Notes: generated by a model not told the origin, from the sequence alone. 64,000 nucleotides of DNA from Symbiodinium natans (GCA_905221605.1 CAJNDS010000416.1:81000-144999), one strand, 5' to 3'; shown: positions 40,744 to 50,704, counted from the first letter of the stretch. Made by a program: numbers and translations.

Positions 40744-41768
40744 AATTGGCGGATCAACACATGTTTTAGTGGAAGTTTGCTTTGAAACCACCACCCCAGC
40801 ATCATCGAAGAGCAGTTCTGAGCATGAGGGTGACGCTGTGTACATGTGTAGGGCTAGGTTTGAAGCCGTCATTTCCGATCAGATCAAGCACAATTTGCTG
40901 AACATCAACTTGCTTTGTCAGAATGGAGGTTGGGAGCCAGCGATGTGCGACCAGCAGGGCGTAATTACCGTCCGAAAGCACGGCGTAACGCTGAGACCAA
41001 CCATGTTTGCTTCAGTTAGTTGGCTTGCGTCAGTTCGGAATGACCATCCTTTAGCGCTGAAACCGCAGGATTTGATCGCCAAAACGGAACAGTTTCGTCG
41101 AAGTCGGTCTCGCAAGTCGTCTTCGAGTCGTGATTTTCATCGTTCGACTTCGAATCGAGGTCATCGCAGCTCTGCGAGAGTGTGTGTTGAGCCCGAAAAC
41201 CCCGAATTGCTGGATGTTTCATGTCTTGATGAGGTAGTTGATTGCGAGTTTCAGACGAGCCACGAACATGTTGACCTGGACCAAGGCGAAGCTAAGGACA
41301 GACTAAGGACAGTCGGTGACGTTTCCGGCTCTGCGAGGGATCAACTTCAATTTTTCAGTCATGTGGATACGCCAGTTGCTCGTGAGCTTGATAGGGATGA
41401 GCGCTTGATTTTTAGTGAAGACAACAGCGTTATCTCACACAAGCAACAGGACAACAGCACCACACCAGCAGTCGAGTGGCTTGTATTCGGAAATGACAAC
41501 AGCGTTATCTCACACAAGCAACAGGACAACAGCACCACACCAGCAGTCGAGCGGCTTGTATTTGAAAATGACAGCAGCGTTATCTCACACAAGCAACAGG
41601 ACAACAGCACCACACCAGCAGTTGAGCGTCTTGTGCATGAGCATGGTAGGGAAACAGTTGTCTGTCGTGCTTGCTTGGAGGATTTCCCTGATGAGGTTGA
41701 GACTGGCAGCTTGGATTGCTCAAAGAGGCGAAGTTTTCCTAGAGCAGGACAGATAGGAGACCGCCGCT
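40691..41768 (+). pseudogene. Copia 2 gag-pol linker with protease C-terminal half
   Basis: A frame that stays open to 43477; the convincing part is before 41769. VYMCRARFEAVISDQIKHNLLNINLLCQNGGW matches, in two parts, the C-terminal half of copia proteases (NLLS-x-x-x-L-x-x-x-G). The catalytic D-S/T-G is not visible upstream in any frame, and no zinc knuckle is found, so the knuckle and active-site segment appear to be deleted. Beyond residue 120 the sequence is Ser/Arg-rich, then contains three 25-residue repeats. Confidence 0.5.
41412..41636 (+). repeat. Three in-frame 75-bp tandem repeats
   Basis: Each unit encodes a 25-residue block with SVISHKQQDNSTTPAVE. Unit length divisible by three and near-identity suggest recent expansion inside a coding frame. 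A related Gln/Ser/Val word (KQQQSVE) occurs at about 45110 in pol. Confidence 0.9.
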
Positions 41769-44700
41769 ATGGATCCGAGTGCAACGATGCAACGGAGCAT
41801 TCAACAATTGGAAGGCATGCGCCAGGGGGCGAGACGCAGGAGACTGATATTGTTGGAAGCCCACGCCGCGCAGCACGGCATAGAGCTGCCACAGACGCTC
41901 CGAGAGGAGCTCCAGGCGTCGTATGCCGAGGCGGAGTCCACTGGAGGGGACGAGATGGATCTGGACCTGGATTCGGCAAGGCTGGACCCTTCGACCTCAT
42001 CTCCTTCGGTAGAGTACGTCATGGAAGAGACGGAAGCGGCGGAAGCACCGTCGTCCCACACCGGGGTGAGGGAATTCCAAGCGGATCCTTCGATGTCAGA
42101 GGCTCCAGCCAAGAGACCCGCTATGGTGCAGATGAAGCCGACGCCGAAGATCAAATCCAAGGAGAAAACCATGGCCGTGAGACCGGTGCGGAACTTGCTG
42201 CCGGACCATGTGGATCAATCGACCATGGGAGTCGATCCTCGGGAGCCCTCCGGCCCCCCGCCGGCATCGTCAGCGCCAGCACGGAGAGGAAAACGGCGCT
42301 GGGCGTCGGCAGGCTGGACGACGTGGGTTGCTCGTCGGTTCGGAGGAGCTTGGACGGCACAAGCTTCGGGAGCCAGCGACTCACCGGATACGCCGGTGAC
42401 GCTGTTTTGTCTCCTGTGCCAGAAATATGTCACCGAAGCCCATTTGATGAGCGAACCACACGAAGCCAACATGCAGGGCTTCACGCAGACCATCTCCAAG
42501 GAGGGCCTCCACGTGACGCAGAACCCGGTGGATTGGACCACATGGGAGCAAGCTCTTGCCGAGCCAGAGCAGCTGGTACTTGGAGTAACGGAGGGCAAGG
42601 CTCGGTCAGTGGTTACGCTGGGACCGACCGGCATTTCGGGCGAGTTTCCTCAGCCGAACCCGAAGGAAACAACCGCGGCAGCACCGGCGAGCTCAGGGCC
42701 AGGACCATCGACAATGGTGGTGGAGGTAGACGAATCCGACGAGGATTGGGGAGAATGGAGGCCAACCACAGGGGTTCCAGCTTCAACGACCCCAGCACAT
42801 CCGAAGCATCCCCCTATCTCCATGATGCAGCCGCCGGGGGAACCGGTCGGCCCGACAGCAGTGTACACGGAGCACCGCCGGGGCCCCGAGCCCAGGCATG
42901 CAAAGAGCGCTCTCCGAGTGACACCTCCCTGGCGGGAATCACTTTCCAACCTGGCCTTTCGTGGTCCGTATCTGCAGCTGCATCTGAGCACACCAGGCCA
43001 CACCTCAGAAGGGCTACAAGCCCTCGGACCTTTGAGGGAGAGCTTTCTGCGGATGCAGGCGAAGGACCATGCCCAACTGCCGGTCCGCTTGACACCTTCG
43101 AAAGCCGCCAGCGACCTGTCCGGCAGTGTGATGAGGGTGGCAGAGACAATGGAAACAGGAGCATCGGGAACAGTGGCACCGGCAGGAAGGCCATTCAGCC
43201 CAATGAGCCTTCGCATGGATCCTCACCGGCCAAGCATACGAGGACCGGCGCCGAGCAAGATCGGAGAACATACAGGTTGCGAGGGCGGTCGCCAAGCCAA
43301 GGTTGGCGCTCCCGATCCCTCCGCCACCTCCGGTTCCACGACCCGAGCGCACTCCCGAGACACCAGTTCCGTGGAGTGGCGCACCCTCTCCTGCATTCAT
43401 GGAACTCATCAGGCGCCGCCGAGATCGCCAAGAGCGCGATCGTTCTCGCTCCCCGTCTCCCTGAAAGGGAGTACTGAGAAGCCCAACCCAATCCTTGCAG
43501 CTTTGTCCCAAGATGAAAGAAAAGAGCCCGATACGCGACAGTCACAACAACAGTTTGAGTTAGTCACTGAAGAAGGAATTATTGGGGACAATGTGCGTAG
43601 TAAACACGCTGAGCTGCAGCACCACATGCAGGGACACGTACCATACATGTCTGACTGTGAGTTTTGCCAGCGGACTAGAGGGACCACTCCAGCACGAAAG
43701 CGTAGCGACCTGAACCCGAGAGAGTTTCAGCTTGACCAGTGCTTCTTTCGCAAGCTTGCATTCATGGTACTGGTTCATACCATGAGCTTTGCAATTGCAG
43801 TTTGCTTTAGACCTGAGGGAGAGAGCGCAGCAACAACAGCAGAACATTTGCATCCCTGGGTCAGGCACTTTGGTGTGAAACAACCGCATTTCATGTCTGA
43901 TGCAGAGGGACTCACGAAGAACATCGCAGCGAGACTCGCTGATCTTTGTGAAGGTACTGAGGACAGCTTTGCACCCGAAAGGCATGCACCAGCAGCAGAA
44001 CGAGCCATTAGGACCCTAAAAGGAATCGTAGCGACACATGAGCTTGAGTTGCGGGAACATGGCGTTGTTTTGGATGCTGAGTGTGCGGATGTTTTCGACC
44101 TTTTGTTTCAATACGCAGCACACACGCACAACAGGTTTTCAGTTTCTGTAGGGTCGACCATGACACCCATGCAGAAGATCCGCGGAGATCGCGTGCGACC
44201 GCAAGTCACGTATCCGTTCGGTGCGGTAGCATACGCTAAGATAACGCGGGCTAGAAGACCTGACGCGGATGCCAAGTATGCTCGAGGGATCTACTTGGGA
44301 CCAGTGCTTGGGAGCACAGGTCATGCCATGGAAATCCGCTTGGATAGTGGGGAGACGAAACGGGTGATCGCGCCCGGACTCAAATTGCTCTACCCGTTGC
44401 GTTTCGACGCAAATCTTCTGCCCGGTGCAAAGGCCCTAGATGGCTTCGTGCCCCCGCCTGAAGCACCGAAGACCAAAGAGCTGTTTCTCCCATATGTTCC
44501 AGGTGGAGGTCCTCCCATAGACTGGGTGAGACAACATGGTGTTACACCCAAGTGCCCCGGATGCCAGGAAGGCGTCAGCTCGAGCAGGCATTCCCAAAAG
44601 TGTGTGAAGAGATACCAAACATGGTTGCGTGATTCCATCGATGATGCTCTGGAGGCATTAGATGAAGGACCGAAGGTCGACCGAAGACCTGAGGAGCTAA

Positions 44701-47675
44701 TTGGAGAAGACCCATACGATGATGACGAGAAAATGAAGCCGAACAAGCGAACACGCTTTGGAGGAGAGGAGGTCCGAGCGTTTGATCCTGAGCAAGCAGG
44801 AGTCGGAGACCTAGAGATCCCGGAGATGTCAGCGCCAGACGCTGACTGGAATGTATCCGAATACCAGCCGTCCGAGGCTGAGGATGAGGATATGGGAGAC
44901 GCTCTAGAGCATCCCCAGACGTTCCATGAGGGGGTCCCAGTCCGATACCTGGAGGAATTGCTCGAGAGCGCCCACTACACACCACAACCACTTTCTTGTT
45001 GTGACCACTACGACGTCGAAGCAGCATGTCACTTACTTGTTGGTCGGTCGAGCGTGGAGAAGTTCCCGTATGTTTGCTTGAACACAACAACACAACGACA
45101 GCACCACAAGCAACAGCAGTCGGTCGAGCGTGAAGCAGTTGAGTTGTTGAATCTCCAGGACCACCCATGTGTATGTTCTTCAGTTAAAGAGAAAAAGGAA
45201 GATGAGTCCGCAGGGGCGTACATGAGAATCCAAGACAGGACTCTGTGGGTGAATCGACCTCGAGCCAGCTACGACGACCTGGAAGGTTTCCAGCTGGACC
45301 CTGAAGAGACATGGCAAGGAATCAAGAAAGAAGTGAATGCGCTCGATAGTCTGAAAGTTGGTTATGCAAGATCAAAGAGCGAGATTGATGAATACCGCAA
45401 AGCCAACCCAAACTGTCGGACGGTCAAGTCCCGATGGGTCCTCACCCAGAAGGCCCCAGGACTAGTCCGAGCAAGGATAGTCGCTAAGGATTTTGCTCAT
45501 GGCCGACCATCCGCACTCGATTTGGGGTTGAGTTCTAATACTGCGTCGGTGGAAGCCCTCAAGATCGTCCTTGCACGGGCGGCGAAGGGAAAGATGCGGG
45601 CTTACGGCCTCGACATATCCACCGCGTTTCTCTTTGCGCAGGTAGTGGAACCCATCATTATCGAGTTGCCAGGCACATTCACGCTCGAGAGCGGCGAAAC
45701 CGCGTACTTGATACTAGAGAAAGCGCTCTACGGTTTGCGTTCCGCCAGCCTTAGCTGGCAGCGACACCTGAACAGGATCGTATCTGCACTAGGCTTACAA
45801 GCGAGTCCGCTTGAACCGACGCTTTTCAGCGGATGGGTCAACCTTGAATCCGGATGGGAGTATATCATCATGTTAGCGTACGTGGATGATTTGCTCATTG
45901 TGTCCTCTACCGAAAAAGGGTTCGAGTACGTCCACGAAGCCCTGAGTTCAGTCTTGAAAGTCAAAGTGACAGGGAGGCTGATCGAAGATGGGCAGATGGA
46001 ATTCCTCGGCCGTTTAATCCGTTGGGATGGACGACAAATCATGCTTGGGGTGAAGCCTGAGTATGTGAAGTCGGTCTTTACATCTTTCGGATGGGACATA
46101 TCCACCGCGAAAGCATCCTTGACGACACCCGACATCAGGAGTATGTACGATGAGGAGAGTGTTGAAGAGCCTTCGAAGGAGCTGTCGAGTGAGGCCGCCT
46201 CACGATTCCGAAGTTGCCTAGGGAAGATAGGATGGCTCTGTCAAACTCGCTCAGATATAACGTATTTTCACTCCATGTTGTCACGCGGACAAAGCATGCC
46301 ACGGCAAGTGCATGAAGATGCACTTCGCAAGTTCCTGCGATGGTTAGCAGCGTTTCCGCTGTTAGATCAAATCTTCCCGCTCGGAGATGGCAAGACCAAT
46401 GAGGGGGAGAATGCCAGCCTGGTAGCCTATTGCGACAGCAATTGGGGCAGCGAGATGAGCGTAGCCCGGAAGAGCACCAGTGGCGGAGTGATCTACATCG
46501 CAGTGGACGGTCTGTGGTACTGCATAAAGGGGTACAGCCGCCTGCAGAGCGTCGTGGCACTCAGCTCAGCAGAGGCAGAGTTGTTTGCCATCGCCGAGGC
46601 AGCGAAAGAGGTGGCAGGACTTGCGCAATTGACGGCGCATATCTGGGGCACCCTCCAGAAACCCCACCGCGTGTACACTGACTCTGCCTCAGCTAGGCAA
46701 ATTGCCAGCATGGAGGGGCTACTCAGGCGCATGCGGCATATAGACTTGAGGTTGTGCTTTATCCAAGACCGTGTCCATAGCGGCGAGTTGGCAGTAGAGG
46801 GAGTAGCCGGAACCGAGAATGTGAGCGATCTTCTCACAAAGAATTTAAATCGCCTCCAAACAGCAAAGCATACAGCAACCCTCGGACTAGAAGATGTCAC
46901 CAACATCGATTTCCGAGAGGTCCCAGCAGTCAGGTCTTGCTTGTTGCTGTCTGGAGTGCTAGATTCTGTACTCGGGCCGGACAACCTCGAATATGAAGCT
47001 TTCTGTCGGCTATGCGAACTCGAGACTGAATATTCAACTTTGCTGATCGAGTTTTGCACGAGTTCACGTTCGAATCTGTACCTGCAAGGAAGTGTGCACC
47101 AAGTATTTGTCCTGCCGATTACTCAAGGGGTTGACGGGACCTCGAATGACACCGTGGAGCGGGTCATGTCTGCAATGAATGTTGCAAGAGAATGGGGGAT
47201 GAAGGTCGTTTTCTGGAGCAGCACTCCTTGTACCGGAGGTAGCCCGTACCAACGGCGACACGAAGATCGGCCGGGCTATCAGGACCATCTACAAGCTTTG
47301 TTCACGGTGCATCGCAAACTCTGGCGGAGCTTCTTAGTGATGGTGAACCACCCGCAAGTGGGGGTATGGGTCATAGAATGGCCGCAGAGGTGTGCCTACT
47401 GGGGATGGGCAAGCACCCGTTCGTTTGCAAAGCAACGAACCCACTACACCGGCGAAGTGCACGGCTGTGTTTCAGGCTTGGTAGGCAGAGATGGATTACC
47501 TATCCGAAAGATTTGGAAACTGATGTCGAACGATGAACAGTTTGTGCGAACAATGTCCGAAACGTTTGCATGTACCTGCAAGGGAGATCATTCACGAAAC
47601 TTTGATCTCAAAGAAACGCAGCACTATCCGCCAGCTTTCGCGGACGTCGCCCTGGAAAGCTTGCGACTGCGGTAA
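41769..47675 (+). CDS. Copia 2 Pol polyprotein with C-terminal methyltransferase-like domain
   Basis: 1968 codons from ATG 41769; it may be made by frameshift from the preceding frame. By residue: low-complexity N-terminus; a C2H2-like finger (CLLCQKYVTEAHLMSEPHE, about 212); integrase (HHMQGHVPYMSDCEFC about 617, FQLDQCFF, FMSDAEGLTKN about 708, ERHAPAAERAIRTLKG about 740); RT (SRWVLTQKAPGLVRARIVAKD about 1220, YGLDISTAFLFA, AYVDDLLIVSS about 1371); RNase H (VAYCDSNWGSE about 1552, LSSAEAELFAIAEAAKE, VYTDSASARQIAS, VSDLLTKNL about 1686). Then about 210 extra residues: LLIEFCTSSRSN, FWSSTPCTGGSPYQ (about 1815), WVIEWPQRCAYW and LVGRDGLPIRKIW, aligning with the copia 1 extension. Integrase and RT motifs are complete. 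The stop at 47675 is followed by a CCGCCCGC-rich stretch. Confidence 0.92.
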   Translation: MDPSATMQRSIQQLEGMRQGARRRRLILLEAHAAQHGIELPQTLREELQASYAEAESTGGDEMDLDLDSARLDPSTSSPSVEYVMEETEAAEAPSSHTGVREFQADPSMSEAPAKRPAMVQMKPTPKIKSKEKTMAVRPVRNLLPDHVDQSTMGVDPREPSGPPPASSAPARRGKRRWASAGWTTWVARRFGGAWTAQASGASDSPDTPVTLFCLLCQKYVTEAHLMSEPHEANMQGFTQTISKEGLHVTQNPVDWTTWEQALAEPEQLVLGVTEGKARSVVTLGPTGISGEFPQPNPKETTAAAPASSGPGPSTMVVEVDESDEDWGEWRPTTGVPASTTPAHPKHPPISMMQPPGEPVGPTAVYTEHRRGPEPRHAKSALRVTPPWRESLSNLAFRGPYLQLHLSTPGHTSEGLQALGPLRESFLRMQAKDHAQLPVRLTPSKAASDLSGSVMRVAETMETGASGTVAPAGRPFSPMSLRMDPHRPSIRGPAPSKIGEHTGCEGGRQAKVGAPDPSATSGSTTRAHSRDTSSVEWRTLSCIHGTHQAPPRSPRARSFSLPVSLKGSTEKPNPILAALSQDERKEPDTRQSQQQFELVTEEGIIGDNVRSKHAELQHHMQGHVPYMSDCEFCQRTRGTTPARKRSDLNPREFQLDQCFFRKLAFMVLVHTMSFAIAVCFRPEGESAATTAEHLHPWVRHFGVKQPHFMSDAEGLTKNIAARLADLCEGTEDSFAPERHAPAAERAIRTLKGIVATHELELREHGVVLDAECADVFDLLFQYAAHTHNRFSVSVGSTMTPMQKIRGDRVRPQVTYPFGAVAYAKITRARRPDADAKYARGIYLGPVLGSTGHAMEIRLDSGETKRVIAPGLKLLYPLRFDANLLPGAKALDGFVPPPEAPKTKELFLPYVPGGGPPIDWVRQHGVTPKCPGCQEGVSSSRHSQKCVKRYQTWLRDSIDDALEALDEGPKVDRRPEELIGEDPYDDDEKMKPNKRTRFGGEEVRAFDPEQAGVGDLEIPEMSAPDADWNVSEYQPSEAEDEDMGDALEHPQTFHEGVPVRYLEELLESAHYTPQPLSCCDHYDVEAACHLLVGRSSVEKFPYVCLNTTTQRQHHKQQQSVEREAVELLNLQDHPCVCSSVKEKKEDESAGAYMRIQDRTLWVNRPRASYDDLEGFQLDPEETWQGIKKEVNALDSLKVGYARSKSEIDEYRKANPNCRTVKSRWVLTQKAPGLVRARIVAKDFAHGRPSALDLGLSSNTASVEALKIVLARAAKGKMRAYGLDISTAFLFAQVVEPIIIELPGTFTLESGETAYLILEKALYGLRSASLSWQRHLNRIVSALGLQASPLEPTLFSGWVNLESGWEYIIMLAYVDDLLIVSSTEKGFEYVHEALSSVLKVKVTGRLIEDGQMEFLGRLIRWDGRQIMLGVKPEYVKSVFTSFGWDISTAKASLTTPDIRSMYDEESVEEPSKELSSEAASRFRSCLGKIGWLCQTRSDITYFHSMLSRGQSMPRQVHEDALRKFLRWLAAFPLLDQIFPLGDGKTNEGENASLVAYCDSNWGSEMSVARKSTSGGVIYIAVDGLWYCIKGYSRLQSVVALSSAEAELFAIAEAAKEVAGLAQLTAHIWGTLQKPHRVYTDSASARQIASMEGLLRRMRHIDLRLCFIQDRVHSGELAVEGVAGTENVSDLLTKNLNRLQTAKHTATLGLEDVTNIDFREVPAVRSCLLLSGVLDSVLGPDNLEYEAFCRLCELETEYSTLLIEFCTSSRSNLYLQGSVHQVFVLPITQGVDGTSNDTVERVMSAMNVAREWGMKVVFWSSTPCTGGSPYQRRHEDRPGYQDHLQALFTVHRKLWRSFLVMVNHPQVGVWVIEWPQRCAYWGWASTRSFAKQRTHYTGEVHGCVSGLVGRDGLPIRKIWKLMSNDEQFVRTMSETFACTCKGDHSRNFDLKETQHYPPAFADVALESLRLR

Positions 47676-48452
47676 TTCGCGCCCGCCCGCCCGCCCTGGC
47701 TTGCCCGCCCACCCGCCCAGCCAGGTTGCTTTGCGAGAGTTAGTCGACCTCCAGCGGTCTGAAGCAGTGCAGCGGTCTAGGACTGAGGAATGCGCCGGAA
47801 TCCATGGCCCGGCGAGAAGCTTAGTTGGCTTTGCGTGGAGCTTAGTTGACGTGACCAACAGTGAAACTCTTGGTCATGAGGGGGAGTTGATATATGTGAC
47901 GGGAGGGCCCTGTTTCAGTGATCTGCGATGAGCCAGAAGGTGAGTTTCTCCCTGCGCTGCGGCGAGAACCTTGTCAAGTCTGTAAAGACTCTGAGGGATG
48001 GTGAGGTTCTCCCTGCCCGTAGCTCTTTCCGTAGCATCTCGGATGCCTTCACAAGCACGGCCGTGTTTAGCAGGCCAAGGCATTCCCGAGAGTAGTTGTT
48101 CTCACGTTTCACCTTAACTTCCGGGACTTTGGTCCCGAAGAGCCTAATTGGCTAGCGACGTGGCCCGCTTTCGAGTGATATATGTGACTGGCTCAAGTTT
48201 CGGCTCAACCCCGGTGGGGTGCACACAGTAGCTGAGCGGTAGCTGTGGTGAACCAGCCTCGAGTCCTCAAACTGTCGTTGGGGAACAGGCCTGATTCAAC
48301 CCCAGCTTGTCCGTAGTTAGAGCCATCTGTGTGTCAGTGCAAGGTGAGTCTCTCCCTTGTTGCTAGGCTGAGCAGCAAGTGAGTCTCTCCTTGTTCCCTC
48401 CGGCCTCCGGCCTGGGGTCCCCCAGGGCAGAGAGCGATCTCGCACCCCCGAG
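47676..48452 (+). repeat. Copia 2 3' untranslated region and candidate LTR starts
   Basis: GAGGGGGAG at about 47879-47886 is a possible polypurine tract followed by TGATATATGTGAC at 47888. The same 13-mer recurs at 48176. The second block also shows short words such as GTGAGT-TCTCCCT repeated at about 47940, 48009, 48343 and 48379. No ORF of note. Confidence 0.5.
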
Positions 48453-48698
48453 GTGCAGCGTTTTGGGGTAGCCGAGAGGGTTCCCTTGGAGGAATCAATC
48501 AAGCCCTATTTACAAGCCGAGTTCGAGGAGCAGCCCAGTGCCCGCGACCTCACACCGGGGCAGAGGGTCACAAACCAACTCCGTGCTTTGGCTCGTTGGT
48601 CTAAGACCAGGAACGACTGGATCGTTGACGCTGGGAAACTTCTGTCGGAGGCCCGCCGGCAGAAGTGGTGTGCCGAACTCAATAAGTCCAACATCTGA
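48453..48698 (+). CDS. Short ORF, unknown
   Basis: 81 codons, the clearest part being VTNQLRALARWSKTRNDWIV then AGKLLSEARRQKW, which reads as two amphipathic helices. It lies 55 bp upstream of the zinc-ribbon ORF, in the same orientation, and may be its upstream partner. The nominal start is a good ATG, but no family is recognised. Confidence 0.4.
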   Translation: MQRFGVAERVPLEESIKPYLQAEFEEQPSARDLTPGQRVTNQLRALARWSKTRNDWIVDAGKLLSEARRQKWCAELNKSNI

Positions 48699-48752
48699 GC
48701 CCTTCCTTCAGGCTAGGAGCCTCTGTTTTCTACTTGGCTCTTCCTGGCCAAG

Positions 48753-49541
48753 ATGAGCTTCACAACCTGCGAGCATTGCTACACAGGATGGGTTCCTCGC
48801 CAGGACCTAGCTTGGTATCCCACCTGTTGGCATTGTGGCAAACCGTGGAAAAAGAAGCCAAAGAAAACGGGGGATTGGTCCTGGGGCACAGAGAGGAAGT
48901 GGACGCCAGAGCGGGTGAGAATCTCCCCAAAAGCTCAAAAGGGCATCAGAGCTGTGAAGGCCCTAGATCAGGCATGGCAGCACCTGGATGAAGGAGCCCG
49001 GACTGCGTTAGAAGCGGCAGGCTGGACCCCGAAGCACCCGCAACCACCCCCGGGCCTGGAAGCCAGAGGAGCCATGTCTGATCAAGAATACAAGGAGGCC
49101 GCGCAGAGCCTGTGGAACGGAGCAGATGAAGCAGCCAAGATTCTGCTCAAGGAAGCAGGCATAGAGGAGCCTAAGGATGAGCAAATGGAGGAGGTTCCAC
49201 CAAAAGTGCGACTTCAGAAAACAATGGCGGCCTACAAACAGAACACGAATGAGCTTCGTTCGCTCATTGCCAAGAAGGTTCAGCTCCAAAGCCGCACCGA
49301 AAGGCTCAAGGAACAGTTTGAGCAGAGTATGAAAGAACTTGCAGCAATGTCGGAGAAAATCTCCCAGAAAGAGCAGGACATCCTCAAGATTCAATCTGCA
49401 GTCAAGGAGCAGGTTGAAAAGGAGGATCAACCAAAGCAGGCCGTCGAAGCCAGCAGGCTCCTAAGATGTGCCGGCATTGCCCTCACGCCTGAGCAGCAGG
49501 CGCAGCTGAAGTATCGTTCTTCGAATGCCTGGAGAAGATAG
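48753..49541 (+). CDS. Zinc-ribbon plus coiled-coil protein, 3' truncated by element B
   Basis: 262 codons from ATG 48753. The N-terminus has two Cys pairs (TCEHCYTGWV and TCWHCGKPW) forming a likely zinc ribbon. A Pro-rich linker (QPPPGLEARG) follows, and residues about 150-230 form a long coiled coil (SRTERLKEQFEQSMKELAAM). The layout resembles a retroelement ORF1 or gag-like RNA-binding protein, but the family is not certain. The last nine codons and the stop come from repeat A1 of YR element B, which starts at 49511, so the native C-terminus is missing. I cannot find the remainder beyond 60941, where satellite DNA starts instead. Confidence 0.55.
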   Translation: MSFTTCEHCYTGWVPRQDLAWYPTCWHCGKPWKKKPKKTGDWSWGTERKWTPERVRISPKAQKGIRAVKALDQAWQHLDEGARTALEAAGWTPKHPQPPPGLEARGAMSDQEYKEAAQSLWNGADEAAKILLKEAGIEEPKDEQMEEVPPKVRLQKTMAAYKQNTNELRSLIAKKVQLQSRTERLKEQFEQSMKELAAMSEKISQKEQDILKIQSAVKEQVEKEDQPKQAVEASRLLRCAGIALTPEQQAQLKYRSSNAWRR

Positions 49542-49767
49542 AGCTTTATTGTTCAAAGGAAACAACATCAAAATGTTGTGGTGAACAAAACATTTGATTG
49601 TTGTTTCAGTGCTTGCCTTTTTGCACAACTTATTTCTAATGCTTGATCAGTTTTATGCTTGTTCATGCAGGATTTGTATTTACTTATACACCCGTCGCAG
49701 CGGGACCTCTCAAAGGGCAGGATGCCCGGAAAGTGCTCTTAGAAGCTGATAGATTGTTTTCGAAAAA
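49511..49767 (+). repeat. Element B split repeat A1 (terminal)
   Basis: 257 bp identical, as far as I can see, to 59874-60130. It starts GTATCGTTCTTCG and ends at CGAAAAA. Confidence 0.95.
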
Positions 49768-49784
49768 GGGGGTTAGCTTGAGCC

Positions 49785-50051
49785 ATGGCAGATGGTACAG
49801 CTTCGGAGCCCCAGACACCGTCCTCTAGTGGGACTGGCACAGTCAGTTTGGTGCATCGGCATGTGGTTGATGTGCATGCTATGTGTGAAAGGCATCAAGA
49901 TGAACTTGGCGAACTCAGTCGAGCCCTTGAAGACATATCCAGTCGCTTGCGTGTGTTAGAAGCACGTGTTCAACAAAGTGATGCACGCTTATCTTGGCTG
50001 GAGTCGTTCGTGAGACGTTTTCGATCAGCTTTCCATGCTCTTTTTCCATGA
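49785..50051 (+). CDS. Element B ORF1, short coiled-coil protein
   Basis: 88 codons from ATG 49785, 17 bp after repeat A1. Ser/Thr-rich start, then a continuous heptad-like helix (LGELSRALEDISSRLRVLEA) and an aromatic C-terminus (WLESFVRRFRSAFHALF). Likely an oligomerisation module. Element C has a similar short ORF at the same relative place (10559-10858). Confidence 0.55.
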   Translation: MADGTASEPQTPSSSGTGTVSLVHRHVVDVHAMCERHQDELGELSRALEDISSRLRVLEARVQQSDARLSWLESFVRRFRSAFHALFP

Positions 50052-50182
50052 GCTGGAGACAGTATGAGCCGGGCCCTGAGTGCTGCTCATTTCTTTCCAC
50101 AGTTTTTATGTGGAGCAGGGACACGTGTTTTACACCTCGTGCTTTTCTTTGAGGCTCGAAGTGCTTCAGGGGGTTGGTACTT

Positions 50183-50701
50183 ATGACTGCCCTCAGGGAT
50201 TCGTTAGCCCGTCACATTGATGAGAATCATCCCATGGAAGACTCCACTGTGGAAACTCATGCAGATCGTCCTTTCAGCTTCTGTGAATATGATAGAGTTG
50301 CTTTGTGGGAGATTGATACGAAAATTATGGAACATCATTCTCGTCTTCGCCGATGTTTACAACACATTGCATCTTTGGAAGGTGACATTCGCAAGGCTCG
50401 CGAGTCGTTTTTGATGTTTCAGAGTCAGCAACAGACATCAACGTCAGCTCTTGGCTGTGATGTCGAACAGCTCTTTCAGGCGATCCACGCTTTGCGACAC
50501 ATGGTTGAGCTGCAGTTTGATTTACTTAGGCACCTTCAGGAGTCATTCCGACTTCATGCAGACATGATGGTGTGGTCCCTGACGATCGCGGGGATCAGGA
50601 TGTACAACCGGGAGCCCGTGCCTCCACCTCAGTTCCCATCGTTAGCGATTCGCATGAGGCATTTTAGGCCTGGCCGGAGGCCTGGCCCATACTCACCATG
50701 A
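50183..50701 (+). CDS. Element B ORF2, helical accessory protein (DRVALWEIDTK family)
   Basis: 172 codons from ATG 50183. Contains FSFCEYDRVALWEIDTK, MEHHSRLRR and VELQFDLLRHLQESFRLHAD, all shared with the element C ORF at 9756-10205; similarity covers nearly the whole length. The core is helical and the C-terminus Pro/Arg-rich (RHFRPGRRPGPYSP), suggesting nucleic-acid contact. Conservation between two elements on opposite strands points to a functional accessory gene. No named family is known to me. Confidence 0.7.
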   Translation: MTALRDSLARHIDENHPMEDSTVETHADRPFSFCEYDRVALWEIDTKIMEHHSRLRRCLQHIASLEGDIRKARESFLMFQSQQQTSTSALGCDVEQLFQAIHALRHMVELQFDLLRHLQESFRLHADMMVWSLTIAGIRMYNREPVPPPQFPSLAIRMRHFRPGRRPGPYSP

Positions 50702-50704
50702 CTG

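Larger units (their letters stand above)
39027..48175 (+). mobile_element. Ty1/copia LTR retrotransposon 2
   Basis: Candidate 5' LTR 39027-39556, PBS at 39560, gag from 39585, pol to 47675 and a purine tract before TGATATATGTGAC at 47888 that should start the 3' LTR. The 5' and 3' regions share only this 13-bp start and not the rest, so they are not a simple LTR pair; either the LTR limits are wrong or the element is a chimera of two families. The right limit is an estimate (a second TGATATATGTGAC begins at 48176). Confidence 0.7.

Noticed and set aside
41769-43477. Second half of a 928-codon plus-strand frame overlapping copia 2 pol
   Set aside because: The pol frame carries the finger and leads into integrase here; the overlapping frame gives only Gly/Arg/Ser-rich low-complexity sequence in GC-rich DNA.
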